The notes under the pieces were generated by a model. That model saw only the letters and a list, made by a program, of their open reading frames with translations, ran no database searches and was not told the origin of the DNA. From JBHELQ01 sp046262995 (lineage in GTDB: Bacteria; Actinomycetota; Thermoleophilia; Solirubrobacterales; Thermoleophilaceae), in the NCBI GenBank assembly GCA_046262995.1, contig JBHELQ010000056.1:1-35652 (forward strand): a stretch of 35,652 nucleotides of DNA. Reading direction: 5' to 3'. This document shows positions 14,328 through 21,558 of the stretch, in pieces. The position numbers and the translations under genes were made by a program. Position 1 is the first letter of the stretch. Each line of letters starts with the position of its first letter.

Positions 14328-16211
14328 ATGGCGGAGTACAGGCCCAAGGGCCGCGGGCTCGAGCGGGTGCTGGGGACGGGCGCGCTCTTCAGCACCGCGT
14401 ACGGCAACGTCGGCTCGTCGATCTACTACGCCCTCGGCCTGGTGGCGATCTTCGCGCTCGGCATGACGCCGGTCGTGTTCGTGATCGCGGGGCTGATCTT
14501 CGCTTGCACGGCCGCGACGTACACCGAGGCCACGACGATGTACCCGGAGGCCGGCGGCTCCTCGAGCTTCGCCCGGCACGCGTTCAACGAGTTCTGGTCC
14601 TTCTTCGCCGCCTGGGGCCAGATGCTCAACTACATCATCACCGTCGCCATCTCGGCGTTCTTCGTGCCCCACTACCTGGGGGTGTTCTGGGAGCCGCTGG
14701 GTCGCTCGCCGGCCGACATCGTCGGCGGCATCCTGGTCGTGGTGCTGCTGGCGGTGCTGAACATCGTCGGCGTGCAGGAGTCCGCCCGGCTCAACGTCTT
14801 CCTGGCGGTGGCCGACTTCTGCACGCAGGTGGTGCTGGTCGTGGTGGGGGTCGTGCTGGTGCTGTCGCCGAGCACGCTCGTCAACAACGTGGACTTCGGG
14901 ACGTCACCCACGCTGAGCGACTTCCTGATCGCCATCCCGGTGGGAATGGTCGCCTACACAGGGATCGAGACGATCTCGAACATGGCGGAGGAGGCGCGCG
15001 ACTTCGGGAGGACGATTCCCCGCGCGATGTCGGGCGTGGTGGTGGCGGTATTCGCGATCTATGCGGTGCTGCCATCGGTCGCGCTCTCGGCCATGCCGGT
15101 TCACAACGGGAAGACCCTTCTCGCGCTCGGAAAGGAGGACGGAGGCTTCGCCGACGACCCGATCCTCGGCGTGGTCAAGAACCTCGATCTGGGCCCGCTC
15201 CAGCACGGCGCCGAGATCTACGTCGGGATCCTCGCCGCCACGATCCTGTTCCTTGCGACGAACGCCGGCATGATCGGCGTCTCGCGCCTGACTTATTCGA
15301 TGGGTCAGTACCGCCAGCTGCCGGAGGGCCTGCGCGTGCTGCATCCGAAGTTCAGGACCCCGTACGTGGCGATCGCCATCTTCGGCCTCATCGCCTGCCT
15401 GACGATCCTGCCCGGCAAGGCCGACTTCCTGGGCACGGTTTACGCCTTCGGCGCGATGCTCTCGTTCACCATCGCCCACTCCGCGGTGGTCGCGCTCCGG
15501 ATGAAGGAACCCGATGCGGAGCGGCCGTGGCGGGGCCCCGGGACGCTTCGCCTGCGCGGCCGGGAGCTGCCGCTGTTCGCTCTGTTCGGCGGTGCCGGCA
15601 CCGGGATCGCGTGGATCGTCGTGACCGTGCTCAACTTCGAGACGCTTGTGGCGGGCAGCGTCTGGCTGGCGCTCGGGATCGCCACCTACGTCGTCTTCCG
15701 GCGGCGGCAGGGGCTGTCGCTTACGAAGACCCACAAGGTCGTGCTCCCCAAGCTCGCCGTCGAGCACGAGGTTGAGTACGAGTCGATCCTGGTCGCCTTC
15801 GACGAGACGCACTGGTCCGCCGAGGCGATCGCCACGGCGGGCCGGCTGGCCGCGCGGCGCAGGCGCGGGATCCACGTGCTGGTGCTGATCTCGGTCCCCA
15901 CCAACTCGCCCATCGACGCCGTGATGCCCGAGCAGGAGGGACGCGCCGACGAGATCCTGGACGCCGCCCGGGTCCACGGCGGGCGGCGGGTGACGGGCCA
16001 CTGGGAGAAGGTGCGCGCCGGCCAGGCCGGGCGGCGGATAATCGACGAGGCGCGGGAGATCCGAGCCCGTGCGATCGTGATGTCGCTACCGCCGCGGCGG
16101 ACCGGCTCGTCGCTCTTCGGGCGCACGCTCGAGTACGTGCTCGCGGAGCGGCCCTGCCGGGTCATCATCGAGTCCTCGCGGGAAGCGCCGGAGACGAGGC
16201 AGGCCGCCTGA
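14328..16211 (+). CDS. APC-superfamily permease fused to a universal stress protein domain (copy 1)
   Basis: 627 residues. Residues 15-470 form a 12-helix-type APC transporter (LFSTAYGNVGSSIYYALGL, YTEATTMYPEAGGSSSFARH, NAGMIGVSRLTYSMGQYRQL). Residues about 480-615 are a USP domain (EYESILVAFDETHWSAEAIA, then GSSLFGRTLEYVLAERPCRV). The layout recalls KimA, the potassium importer with an APC core and USP-like tail, and TrkA genes follow downstream, so potassium is a plausible substrate; amino acid transport is the alternative. The ATG at 14328 gives MAEYRPKGRGLERVLG; no clear Shine-Dalgarno is seen. Divergent from the anti-sigma-like gene by 70 bases. A paralogue follows at 16424. Confidence 0.85.
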   Translation: MAEYRPKGRGLERVLGTGALFSTAYGNVGSSIYYALGLVAIFALGMTPVVFVIAGLIFACTAATYTEATTMYPEAGGSSSFARHAFNEFWSFFAAWGQMLNYIITVAISAFFVPHYLGVFWEPLGRSPADIVGGILVVVLLAVLNIVGVQESARLNVFLAVADFCTQVVLVVVGVVLVLSPSTLVNNVDFGTSPTLSDFLIAIPVGMVAYTGIETISNMAEEARDFGRTIPRAMSGVVVAVFAIYAVLPSVALSAMPVHNGKTLLALGKEDGGFADDPILGVVKNLDLGPLQHGAEIYVGILAATILFLATNAGMIGVSRLTYSMGQYRQLPEGLRVLHPKFRTPYVAIAIFGLIACLTILPGKADFLGTVYAFGAMLSFTIAHSAVVALRMKEPDAERPWRGPGTLRLRGRELPLFALFGGAGTGIAWIVVTVLNFETLVAGSVWLALGIATYVVFRRRQGLSLTKTHKVVLPKLAVEHEVEYESILVAFDETHWSAEAIATAGRLAARRRRGIHVLVLISVPTNSPIDAVMPEQEGRADEILDAARVHGGRRVTGHWEKVRAGQAGRRIIDEAREIRARAIVMSLPPRRTGSSLFGRTLEYVLAERPCRVIIESSREAPETRQAA

Positions 16212-16212
16212 C

Positions 16213-16227
16213 CCCGCGGTAGGCGGG
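16213..16227 (+). other. Small hairpin between permease copy 1 and the small membrane protein
   Basis: CCCGC, 5-base loop, GCGGG, starting 2 bases after the permease stop codon. It may slow transcription or protect the 3' end; too short to call a terminator. Confidence 0.25.
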
Positions 16228-16241
16228 ACTACGATAGGCGC

Positions 16242-16427
16242 GTGCAGCGCACCTATCTGTTCTCGACGCGCGTCCTGAGCGCGCTGCTCGTGGGCGTCGG
16301 GCTGGCGATGGTCGCCACCGCGCTCGCGCGCGGCGGCGGTCCGGCGGCGGTCGGCGTCGTACTCGGCGCGCTGTTCGCCTGCCTGGGCGCCGGCCGCCTC
16401 TGGCTCGCGCGCGGCGGAGGACGGTGA
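16242..16427 (+). CDS. Small two-helix membrane protein
   Basis: 61 residues: two hydrophobic segments (VLSALLVGVGLAMVATALA at 11-29 and AAVGVVLGALFACLGAGRLW at about 35-54) with basic ends. I do not recognise a family. The start is GTG at 16242 and the stop overlaps the GTG of permease copy 2 (GTGA), so it is translationally coupled to that gene. It might be an accessory subunit of the transporter; this is inference from coupling only. Confidence 0.65.
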   Translation: MQRTYLFSTRVLSALLVGVGLAMVATALARGGGPAAVGVVLGALFACLGAGRLWLARGGGR

Positions 16428-18430
16428 AGGCCAAGCCTCCGGCAGAGCTTCGCGCCGCAGCCTCGGACCGGATGCGGACGCGGTTACGCCGCGGCACTGA
16501 GGCCGAGGACCGCTTCGCCCGCGGCCTCGGCGAGCCCGCGCTGTTCGCCGTAGCTCTCAGCGCGGTCGGCTCCTCGATCTACTTCGTGCTCGGGGTGGTC
16601 GCCGACGATGCGCTCGGCATGACCCCCGTGGCGTTCTTCGTGGCCGGGGTCTTCTTCGTGCTCACGATGCTCACCTACGTCGAGGGCAACTCGCTGCACC
16701 CCGAGCGCGGCGGCGCGTCGACCTTCGCCCGCTATGCGTTCAACGAGCTGGTCAGCTTCATCGCGGGCTGGGCCATCATCCTCGACTACCTGATCGTGAT
16801 GGCCTTCGGCGCCTTCGCGGTGTCGCACTACCTGAACGCCTTCTGGGGCCACGCGGGGGACGGTGGCGTGGAGATCGCCATCGCCGCGGCCGTGCTCGCG
16901 CTGGTGGTGTGGTTCAACGTCCGCGGGCTGACGCCGGCCCGGCTGCGACGGCTGCTGCGGCTGTCACTCGTCAATCTCCTGCTGTCGAGCGCGATCATCG
17001 GAGTCGGGCTGGCGCTGCTCTGGGATCCGGGCGCGATCCTGGACTCGATCCACCTGGGCTCGGCACCGGCCTGGGAGGACCTCGCGTTCGCGATCGTGGT
17101 GGCCACGATCGCCTCGACCGGGATCGAGGCCGCATCGGGGCTGGCGGGGGACATCCGCGTCGATCGGACCGGCCTTCGGCGGGTGATGGTCCTCGGGACC
17201 CTCGCGGGGTTCGTCCTCTTCGGCGGCATGGCGATAGTGGCGCTGATGGCCGCGCCCGTGCACGGGACGGCCACGGCGCTCGGCGATCGCTTCGTCGAGG
17301 CGCCTGTCATCGGCGTCGTGTCGGCGTTCCACCCGCACTGGACGATGCAGGCCTTCCGCTACGCGGTCGGGGCGATGGGCGCCCTCGTCCTGTTCCAGGC
17401 GACCAACGGACAGATGCTGGGCGTGGCGCGGCTGACCTACTCGCTCGCCACCAACCGGCAGGTGCCGAGCGTGCTTGGGCGCCTGCACGAGCGGCACTCG
17501 ACCCCGTACGTGGCGATGTGCCTTGCGGCGGCAATCGCGCTGCTCCTGACGCTTCCGGCCGACGTCGACTTCCTCGCCGGGCTGTTCGCTTTCGGTGCCA
17601 TGCTGGCCTTCACGCTGGCGCATCTGTCCGTGATCGTGCTGCGCTTCCGGGAGCCCCAGCGCCAGACCGCGTTCCGGGTGCCGCTCTCGGTGCGGGTGGG
17701 AGGCGGCTCGATACCGCTCCCTTCAGCCCTCGGCGCGCTGATGTCCGCCGCCGGTTGGGTCAGCGTGATCGTGCTTCACCAGGGGGCGCGGATCGCGGGG
17801 ACGGCGTGGATGGTTGCGGGGGCTGGCCTGTACGTCGTCTACCGCAAGTCCCAGGGCAAGTCGCTCACCCGCCGCTTCCGGATCCCGGACGAGGCGCTCC
17901 AGGATGCCGTGGACGCGGAGTACGGCAGCATCCTCGTGCCCGTCTTCGGCGAGGGGTTCGACGACGACATCGTGGGCACCGCCGGGCGCCTGGCGGCCGA
18001 CCAGGCCGACGAGGGCGAGGGAGGCGCGGTGCTGGAGGCGCTGTACGTCTTCCAGATCCCGATGGCGCTTCCGATCGACGCCCGGGTGTCGAGCGACCGC
18101 GTCGAGCTGGCCAAACAGGCGCTCGCGCGCGCCAAGGAGGTGGGCGAGGAGTACGAGGGCGTGGAGGTGGCGACCGCGATGGTTCGTGGGAGGAACTCGG
18201 GCCAGGCGATCGTTTCCGAGGCGAAGCGACGCGGCGTCGAGGCGATCGTGCTCGCGGCGGAGGAGCCGAGCCGCATCCGTGGCGGCGCGCTGCTCGGGGG
18301 TCGCGGCCGCGCCCGCGACCGCTTCGTCGGGGAGACGACCCGCTACGTGGTTGAGAAGGCCCCCTGCAAGGTGATTCTCACGGCACCCCCGGAGGGCGAG
18401 GAGGGCACCCGCGAGGGCGTGGCTCCGTAG
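16424..18430 (+). CDS. APC-superfamily permease fused to a universal stress protein domain (copy 2)
   Basis: 668 residues, the same architecture as the gene before: a cytoplasmic N-terminus of about 45 residues, APC core (FAVALSAVGSSIYFVLGVV, YVEGNSLHPERGGASTFARY, NGQMLGVARLTYSLATNRQV), then a USP-like domain from about residue 500 (DAEYGSILVPVFGEGFDDD to TTRYVVEKAPCKVILT). The two copies are clearly paralogous but well diverged. GTG start overlapping the small membrane protein. Followed 39 bases later by a TrkA protein, which supports an ion, probably potassium, transport function. Amino-acid transport remains possible. Confidence 0.85.
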   Translation: MKAKPPAELRAAASDRMRTRLRRGTEAEDRFARGLGEPALFAVALSAVGSSIYFVLGVVADDALGMTPVAFFVAGVFFVLTMLTYVEGNSLHPERGGASTFARYAFNELVSFIAGWAIILDYLIVMAFGAFAVSHYLNAFWGHAGDGGVEIAIAAAVLALVVWFNVRGLTPARLRRLLRLSLVNLLLSSAIIGVGLALLWDPGAILDSIHLGSAPAWEDLAFAIVVATIASTGIEAASGLAGDIRVDRTGLRRVMVLGTLAGFVLFGGMAIVALMAAPVHGTATALGDRFVEAPVIGVVSAFHPHWTMQAFRYAVGAMGALVLFQATNGQMLGVARLTYSLATNRQVPSVLGRLHERHSTPYVAMCLAAAIALLLTLPADVDFLAGLFAFGAMLAFTLAHLSVIVLRFREPQRQTAFRVPLSVRVGGGSIPLPSALGALMSAAGWVSVIVLHQGARIAGTAWMVAGAGLYVVYRKSQGKSLTRRFRIPDEALQDAVDAEYGSILVPVFGEGFDDDIVGTAGRLAADQADEGEGGAVLEALYVFQIPMALPIDARVSSDRVELAKQALARAKEVGEEYEGVEVATAMVRGRNSGQAIVSEAKRRGVEAIVLAAEEPSRIRGGALLGGRGRARDRFVGETTRYVVEKAPCKVILTAPPEGEEGTREGVAP

Positions 18431-18437
18431 CGGCGAG

Positions 18438-18456
18438 ACGCACGGAATCCGTGTGT
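18438..18456. promoter_or_regulatory. Palindrome upstream of the first trkA-like gene
   Basis: ACGCACGGAATCCGTGTGT: arms CACGGA/TCCGTG around one base, extended outward with a single mismatch. It ends 13 bases before the ATG at 18470, in the 39-base gap after permease copy 2. A second, shorter palindrome TGTGA-AG-TCACA overlaps the start codon. Probable operator or 5'-UTR structure; no factor identified. Confidence 0.4.
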
Positions 18457-18469
18457 ATTGTGAAGTCAC

Positions 18470-18916
18470 ATGTTCGTGCTGATCGTGGGATGCGGTCGGG
18501 TCGGGTCCGCGGTCGCGAAGCAGATGCTCGCCGAGGGACACGAGGTGTCCGTCCTCGACGAGGATCCTGAGGCGATCGCCCTGCTCAACAAGGGCCAGGC
18601 CGAGTCGTGGGAGGATCAGGGCGGCCGCTTCACCGTCGGTACCGCGCTCGAGCTCGACGCCATGCTCGCCGCCGGGGTCGAGCAGGCGGACGCCTTCGTG
18701 GCCTCGACCGACGGCGACAACACCAACCTCGTGATCGCGCAGATCGCCAAGCGCCGCTTCGAGGTCGAGCGGGTGGTCGTGCGCGTCCTCGACCCGGCCC
18801 GCGCGAACTGGTACGCCGAGCAGGGCCTTCAGACCGTCTGTCCGACCCAGACCGCGATCGAGCTGCTGGAGGCCGCGGTCCGGGGCCACATCCGCTTCGA
18901 GGGAGTTGCCGGCTAG
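18470..18916 (+). CDS. TrkA-N (RCK) potassium transport regulatory protein, single domain
   Basis: 148 residues forming one RCK/TrkA-N Rossmann domain: VLIVGCGRVGSAVAKQML (nucleotide loop), SVLDEDPEA with the acidic ribose-binding end of strand 2, FVASTDGDNTNLVIAQIAKR and VVVRVLDPARANWY. The TrkA-C ligand domain is absent. Such proteins bind NAD(H) or ATP/ADP and gate potassium channels or transporters. It is the first of a pair, as in mycobacterial ceoB-ceoC, which also lie beside an APC permease gene. No TrkH/KtrB pore gene is in the window. Confidence 0.9.
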   Translation: MFVLIVGCGRVGSAVAKQMLAEGHEVSVLDEDPEAIALLNKGQAESWEDQGGRFTVGTALELDAMLAAGVEQADAFVASTDGDNTNLVIAQIAKRRFEVERVVVRVLDPARANWYAEQGLQTVCPTQTAIELLEAAVRGHIRFEGVAG

Positions 18917-18917
18917 G

Positions 18918-19032
18918 TCAGGTGACCCCTCCTCGATCCCCGCACCCCCGGATGACGCGCGATAGCTTCGCTCGATCGGCGTCCTCGCTCGCGCGCCCCC
19001 GCGGCCACGGCGACCAAGTAGAGGTCACCTGA
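18918..19032. repeat. 10-base inverted repeat framing the gap between the two trkA genes
   Basis: TCAGGTGACC (18918-18927) and its exact complement GGTCACCTGA (19023-19032) bracket the 115-base intergenic region, the second copy touching the start codon of the next gene. The left copy sits in the near-palindrome GGTCAGGTGACC. It could be a paired operator or a long-range mRNA stem that hides the second start; chance is also possible. Nothing else is seen in this gap. Confidence 0.3.
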
Positions 19033-19706
19033 TGTACGTGCTGATCGTGGGCGCCGGCAAGGTGGGCTGGAACCTGGCCCGCGAGCTGATCGACAAGGGC
19101 AACGAGGTCACCGTCGTAGAGCGCGACTCCCAGCGCTTCCAGACCGTCGAGGAGGAGCTCGAGCACTCGATCCAGTACGGCGACGGCTCGGAGCTCTGGG
19201 TGCTCGAGCGAGCCGGGATCGAGCGCGCCGACCTCGTGGTCGCGGTGACCGGCGACGACGAGGACAACGTCCTGATCTCGCAGGTGGCGCGCGAGAAGTA
19301 CGGCGTGGAGCGCATCGTGGCCCGCTGCAACAACCCACGGAACATGCAGCACTTCGAGCTGCTCGGCATCAAGCCGGCGATCTCGGCGACCGACCTGATC
19401 CTGCGCCTGATCGAGCACGAGGTCCCCAAGTACGGCCTGGTGCACCTGCTCGACCTGCCTCAGGAGCGGCTCGAGATCATCGAGCTCGAGGTGGCCGGCG
19501 GGTCGCCCGCTGACGGCCAGCGTGTGCGCGACCTCGGGCTCCCGGAGGGTTCGCTCGTGATCTCCATCCTGCGCGACGGCGGCGGCTTCGTGCCGACGGG
19601 CGACTCGAGCGTTCAGGCGGGCGACGAGGTGCTCGTGGTGCTCGATGTCGGCCTCGAGGAGCGCGTGACCGAGCGCTTCGCGAGCCGTTCCGGGACCCCC
19701 GCCTAG
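19032..19706 (+). CDS. trkA: TrkA-type potassium uptake regulatory protein (TrkA-N plus TrkA-C)
   Basis: 224 residues. The TrkA-N domain covers about 1-135 (VLIVGAGKVGWNLARELI, VVERDSQRF, VAVTGDDEDNVLISQVAREK, IVARCNNPRN) and the TrkA-C domain about 140-215 (IIELEVAGGSPADGQRV, then VQAGDEVLVVLD). It probably pairs with the single-domain TrkA protein upstream to form a regulatory ring on a potassium transporter; the APC-USP permeases upstream are the only membrane candidates nearby. The ATG at 19032 is preceded by AGAGG. Its stop TAG shares a base with the GTG of the oxidoreductase (TAGTG). Confidence 0.92.
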   Translation: MYVLIVGAGKVGWNLARELIDKGNEVTVVERDSQRFQTVEEELEHSIQYGDGSELWVLERAGIERADLVVAVTGDDEDNVLISQVAREKYGVERIVARCNNPRNMQHFELLGIKPAISATDLILRLIEHEVPKYGLVHLLDLPQERLEIIELEVAGGSPADGQRVRDLGLPEGSLVISILRDGGGFVPTGDSSVQAGDEVLVVLDVGLEERVTERFASRSGTPA

Positions 19707-20935
19707 TGACGGGCCGCTCGGTCGACTACCTGCTGGTCGGCGGCGGGCTGGCGGCCGCGAACTGCGCGCGCTGGCTGCGTGAAGAGGGCGCCGACGGCAG
19801 CGTGCTGCTCGTCGGACGGGAGCCCGACCCGCCCTACAACCGACCGCCGCTCTCGAAGGGCTACATGCAGCGCCAGGAGGAGAAGTCCGACGCCCTGTTC
19901 CGGCCGGACGAGTGGTGGGGGGAGCAGGGGATCGAGCTGCTGACGCGCACGAGCGTGATGGCGCTCGACCCCGAGGCGCGGGTGGCGACGCTGTCGAACA
20001 AGGAGGAGGTCGGGTTCGAGAAGGCGCTCCTGGCGACTGGGGCGAACGTGCGCCGGCTGCCCGTCGACGGCTCCGACCTGGACGGCATCCACTACCTGCG
20101 CACCTTCGGGAACTCGGAGGCGATCCGTGCCGACGCCGAGGCGGCGGACCGGGTCGTGCTGGTGGGCGGCAGCTACATCGGATGTGAGGTCGCCGCCTCC
20201 CTGACCGCTTCGCTCGGAGTGAAGTGCTCGATAGTGATGCTCGAGGACGTGACCTTCGAGCGGCAGTTCGGTCCCGAGGTGGGGCGCTTCTTCCAGTCGG
20301 TGCTCGAGGAGCACGGCATCGACGTCCACGGCGGTCAGGAGCTGGAGCGCTTCGAGGGCTCTGGCGGTCGTGTCGGCAAGGTCGTGACCAAGGCTGGCCT
20401 GGAGCTCGACTGCGGCGCCGTCGTGATCGGCGCCGGGGTCGCCCCCGACGCCACGCTTGCGAAACGAGCCGGGATCGAGCTCGGAGAGTCGGGCGGGGTG
20501 AAGTGCTCGAGCCGGCTTGAGAGCTCGGTGCCGGGCATCTACGCCGCCGGCGACATGTGCGAGTACGACAGCGTCGTCCACGGCCGCCCGCTGCGGATCG
20601 AGCACTGGGACGTGGCCTTCAACCAGGGCAAGACGGCGGCGCTGAACATGCTCGGCCGCGAGCAGGACCACGACGTCGTGCCCTACTTCTTCTCCGACCT
20701 GGCCGACTGGGCCTCGATGGAGTACGTCGGGCCGGGCTCGGGCGAGGCGGCGGTGCGCGGCTCGATGGACGACGGGGAGTTCACGGCCTTCTACCTGGAC
20801 GAGGGCCGCGTCGCGGCGGCGCTAACGGTGGGCCGCTCGGACGACCTCGAGCACGCGCGGCGCTTCATCAAGGGCGGCGCCCGTCCCGATCCGGCCGCGA
20901 TTGCCGACGACAGCACCGATCTGAGCTCTCTGTAG
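19706..20935 (+). CDS. FAD-dependent NAD(P)H oxidoreductase (ferredoxin reductase-like)
   Basis: 409 residues with two Rossmann folds. FAD site: YLLVGGGLAAANCARWL (8-24), PYNRPPLSKGYM (43-54) and the C-terminal GIYAAGDMCEY. NAD(P)H site: VVLVGGSYIGCEVAASL (about 150-166). A C-terminal interface domain follows. The pattern fits the AIF/ferredoxin reductase group (like oxygenase-linked reductases); the electron acceptor is unknown and no ferredoxin or oxygenase gene is nearby. GTG start overlapping the trkA stop by one base, so probably co-transcribed with the TrkA pair. Confidence 0.88.
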   Translation: MTGRSVDYLLVGGGLAAANCARWLREEGADGSVLLVGREPDPPYNRPPLSKGYMQRQEEKSDALFRPDEWWGEQGIELLTRTSVMALDPEARVATLSNKEEVGFEKALLATGANVRRLPVDGSDLDGIHYLRTFGNSEAIRADAEAADRVVLVGGSYIGCEVAASLTASLGVKCSIVMLEDVTFERQFGPEVGRFFQSVLEEHGIDVHGGQELERFEGSGGRVGKVVTKAGLELDCGAVVIGAGVAPDATLAKRAGIELGESGGVKCSSRLESSVPGIYAAGDMCEYDSVVHGRPLRIEHWDVAFNQGKTAALNMLGREQDHDVVPYFFSDLADWASMEYVGPGSGEAAVRGSMDDGEFTAFYLDEGRVAAALTVGRSDDLEHARRFIKGGARPDPAAIADDSTDLSSL

Positions 20936-20952
20936 ACCGGCTTACGGAGTGA

Positions 20953-21023
20953 CTGGGGGGCAGGGACTCGAACCCCGATAACCAGCTCCAGAGGCTGGCG
21001 TCTTGCCATTAGACGACCCCCCA
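20953..21023 (-). tRNA. tRNA-Gln (anticodon CTG)
   Basis: Read on the minus strand it folds into a full cloverleaf: acceptor TGGGGGG/CCCCCCA, D arm GTCT...AGAC, anticodon stem CCAGC/GCTGG with loop CTCTGGA (anticodon CTG, decoding CAG), T arm CGGGG-TTCGAGT-CCCTG and discriminator G. The 3' CCA is not encoded. It lies between the oxidoreductase gene and the second cupredoxin. Confidence 0.95.
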
Positions 21024-21075
21024 AGAAGGACGTCCGAGGATAGTCGCTGCGGCTCGGGCCTTGTAGCTTTGGGCC

Positions 21076-21558
21076 ATGATCCAGGCCGCCTCTCCCCGCT
21101 CAGCGCTCGCCCTCTCGTTCCTCGCCGTGGCCCTGGCCACGGCGGGCTGTGGGAGCGGTGACAGCGAGAGCAAGTCCGGGGGGAAGAAGGCGGGCTCGGG
21201 CGCCAGAGCGGCAGCCGTGACCATTCGCGAGAGCGAGTACAAGCTGAACCCCGCGAACCCCAAGGTCGCGAAGGCGCACGTCGTCGTGTTCAGGGTCCGC
21301 AACCAGGGCAAGAACACGCACGCTCTCGAGATCGAGGGCCCGGGCGGCGAACAGAGGACGCCGAGGATCGCGCCCGGGTCGTCGGCCACCCTCAGGGCCG
21401 ACCTGTCGAAGCCCGGGAGCTACGAGTTCTACTGTCCGATCGACGACCACCGGAAGCTCGGCATGGCCGGCCAGGTGATCGTCGCGGGGGGCGGGAAGTC
21501 GGGCACGGAGGACAAGGGCGGCGGCGGAAAGAGCGGCAGCGGGGGCTACGGCTACTAG
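21076..21558 (+). CDS. Cupredoxin-type copper-binding lipoprotein (second copy)
   Basis: 160 residues. Signal peptide with lipobox ATAGC (C25), a short Ser/Gly/Lys linker, and a cupredoxin domain with type I copper ligands: His in NTHALEIEG, Cys and His in FYCPIDDHRKLG, Met in GMAG. It closely resembles the copper site of the protein at 12476-12916, but has an extra Gly/Lys/Ser-rich tail ending GGYGY and a different linker. Starts with ATG about 50 bases from the divergent tRNA-Gln. Its TAG stop overlaps the stop of the convergent ABC gene within a shared CTAG (21555-21558). Confidence 0.87.
   Translation: MIQAASPRSALALSFLAVALATAGCGSGDSESKSGGKKAGSGARAAAVTIRESEYKLNPANPKVAKAHVVVFRVRNQGKNTHALEIEGPGGEQRTPRIAPGSSATLRADLSKPGSYEFYCPIDDHRKLGMAGQVIVAGGGKSGTEDKGGGGKSGSGGYGY

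Noticed and set aside
18459..18470. TGTGA-AG-TCACA as a cAMP receptor (CRP) site.
   Set aside because: CRP sites need 6 bases between half sites; here there are 2.
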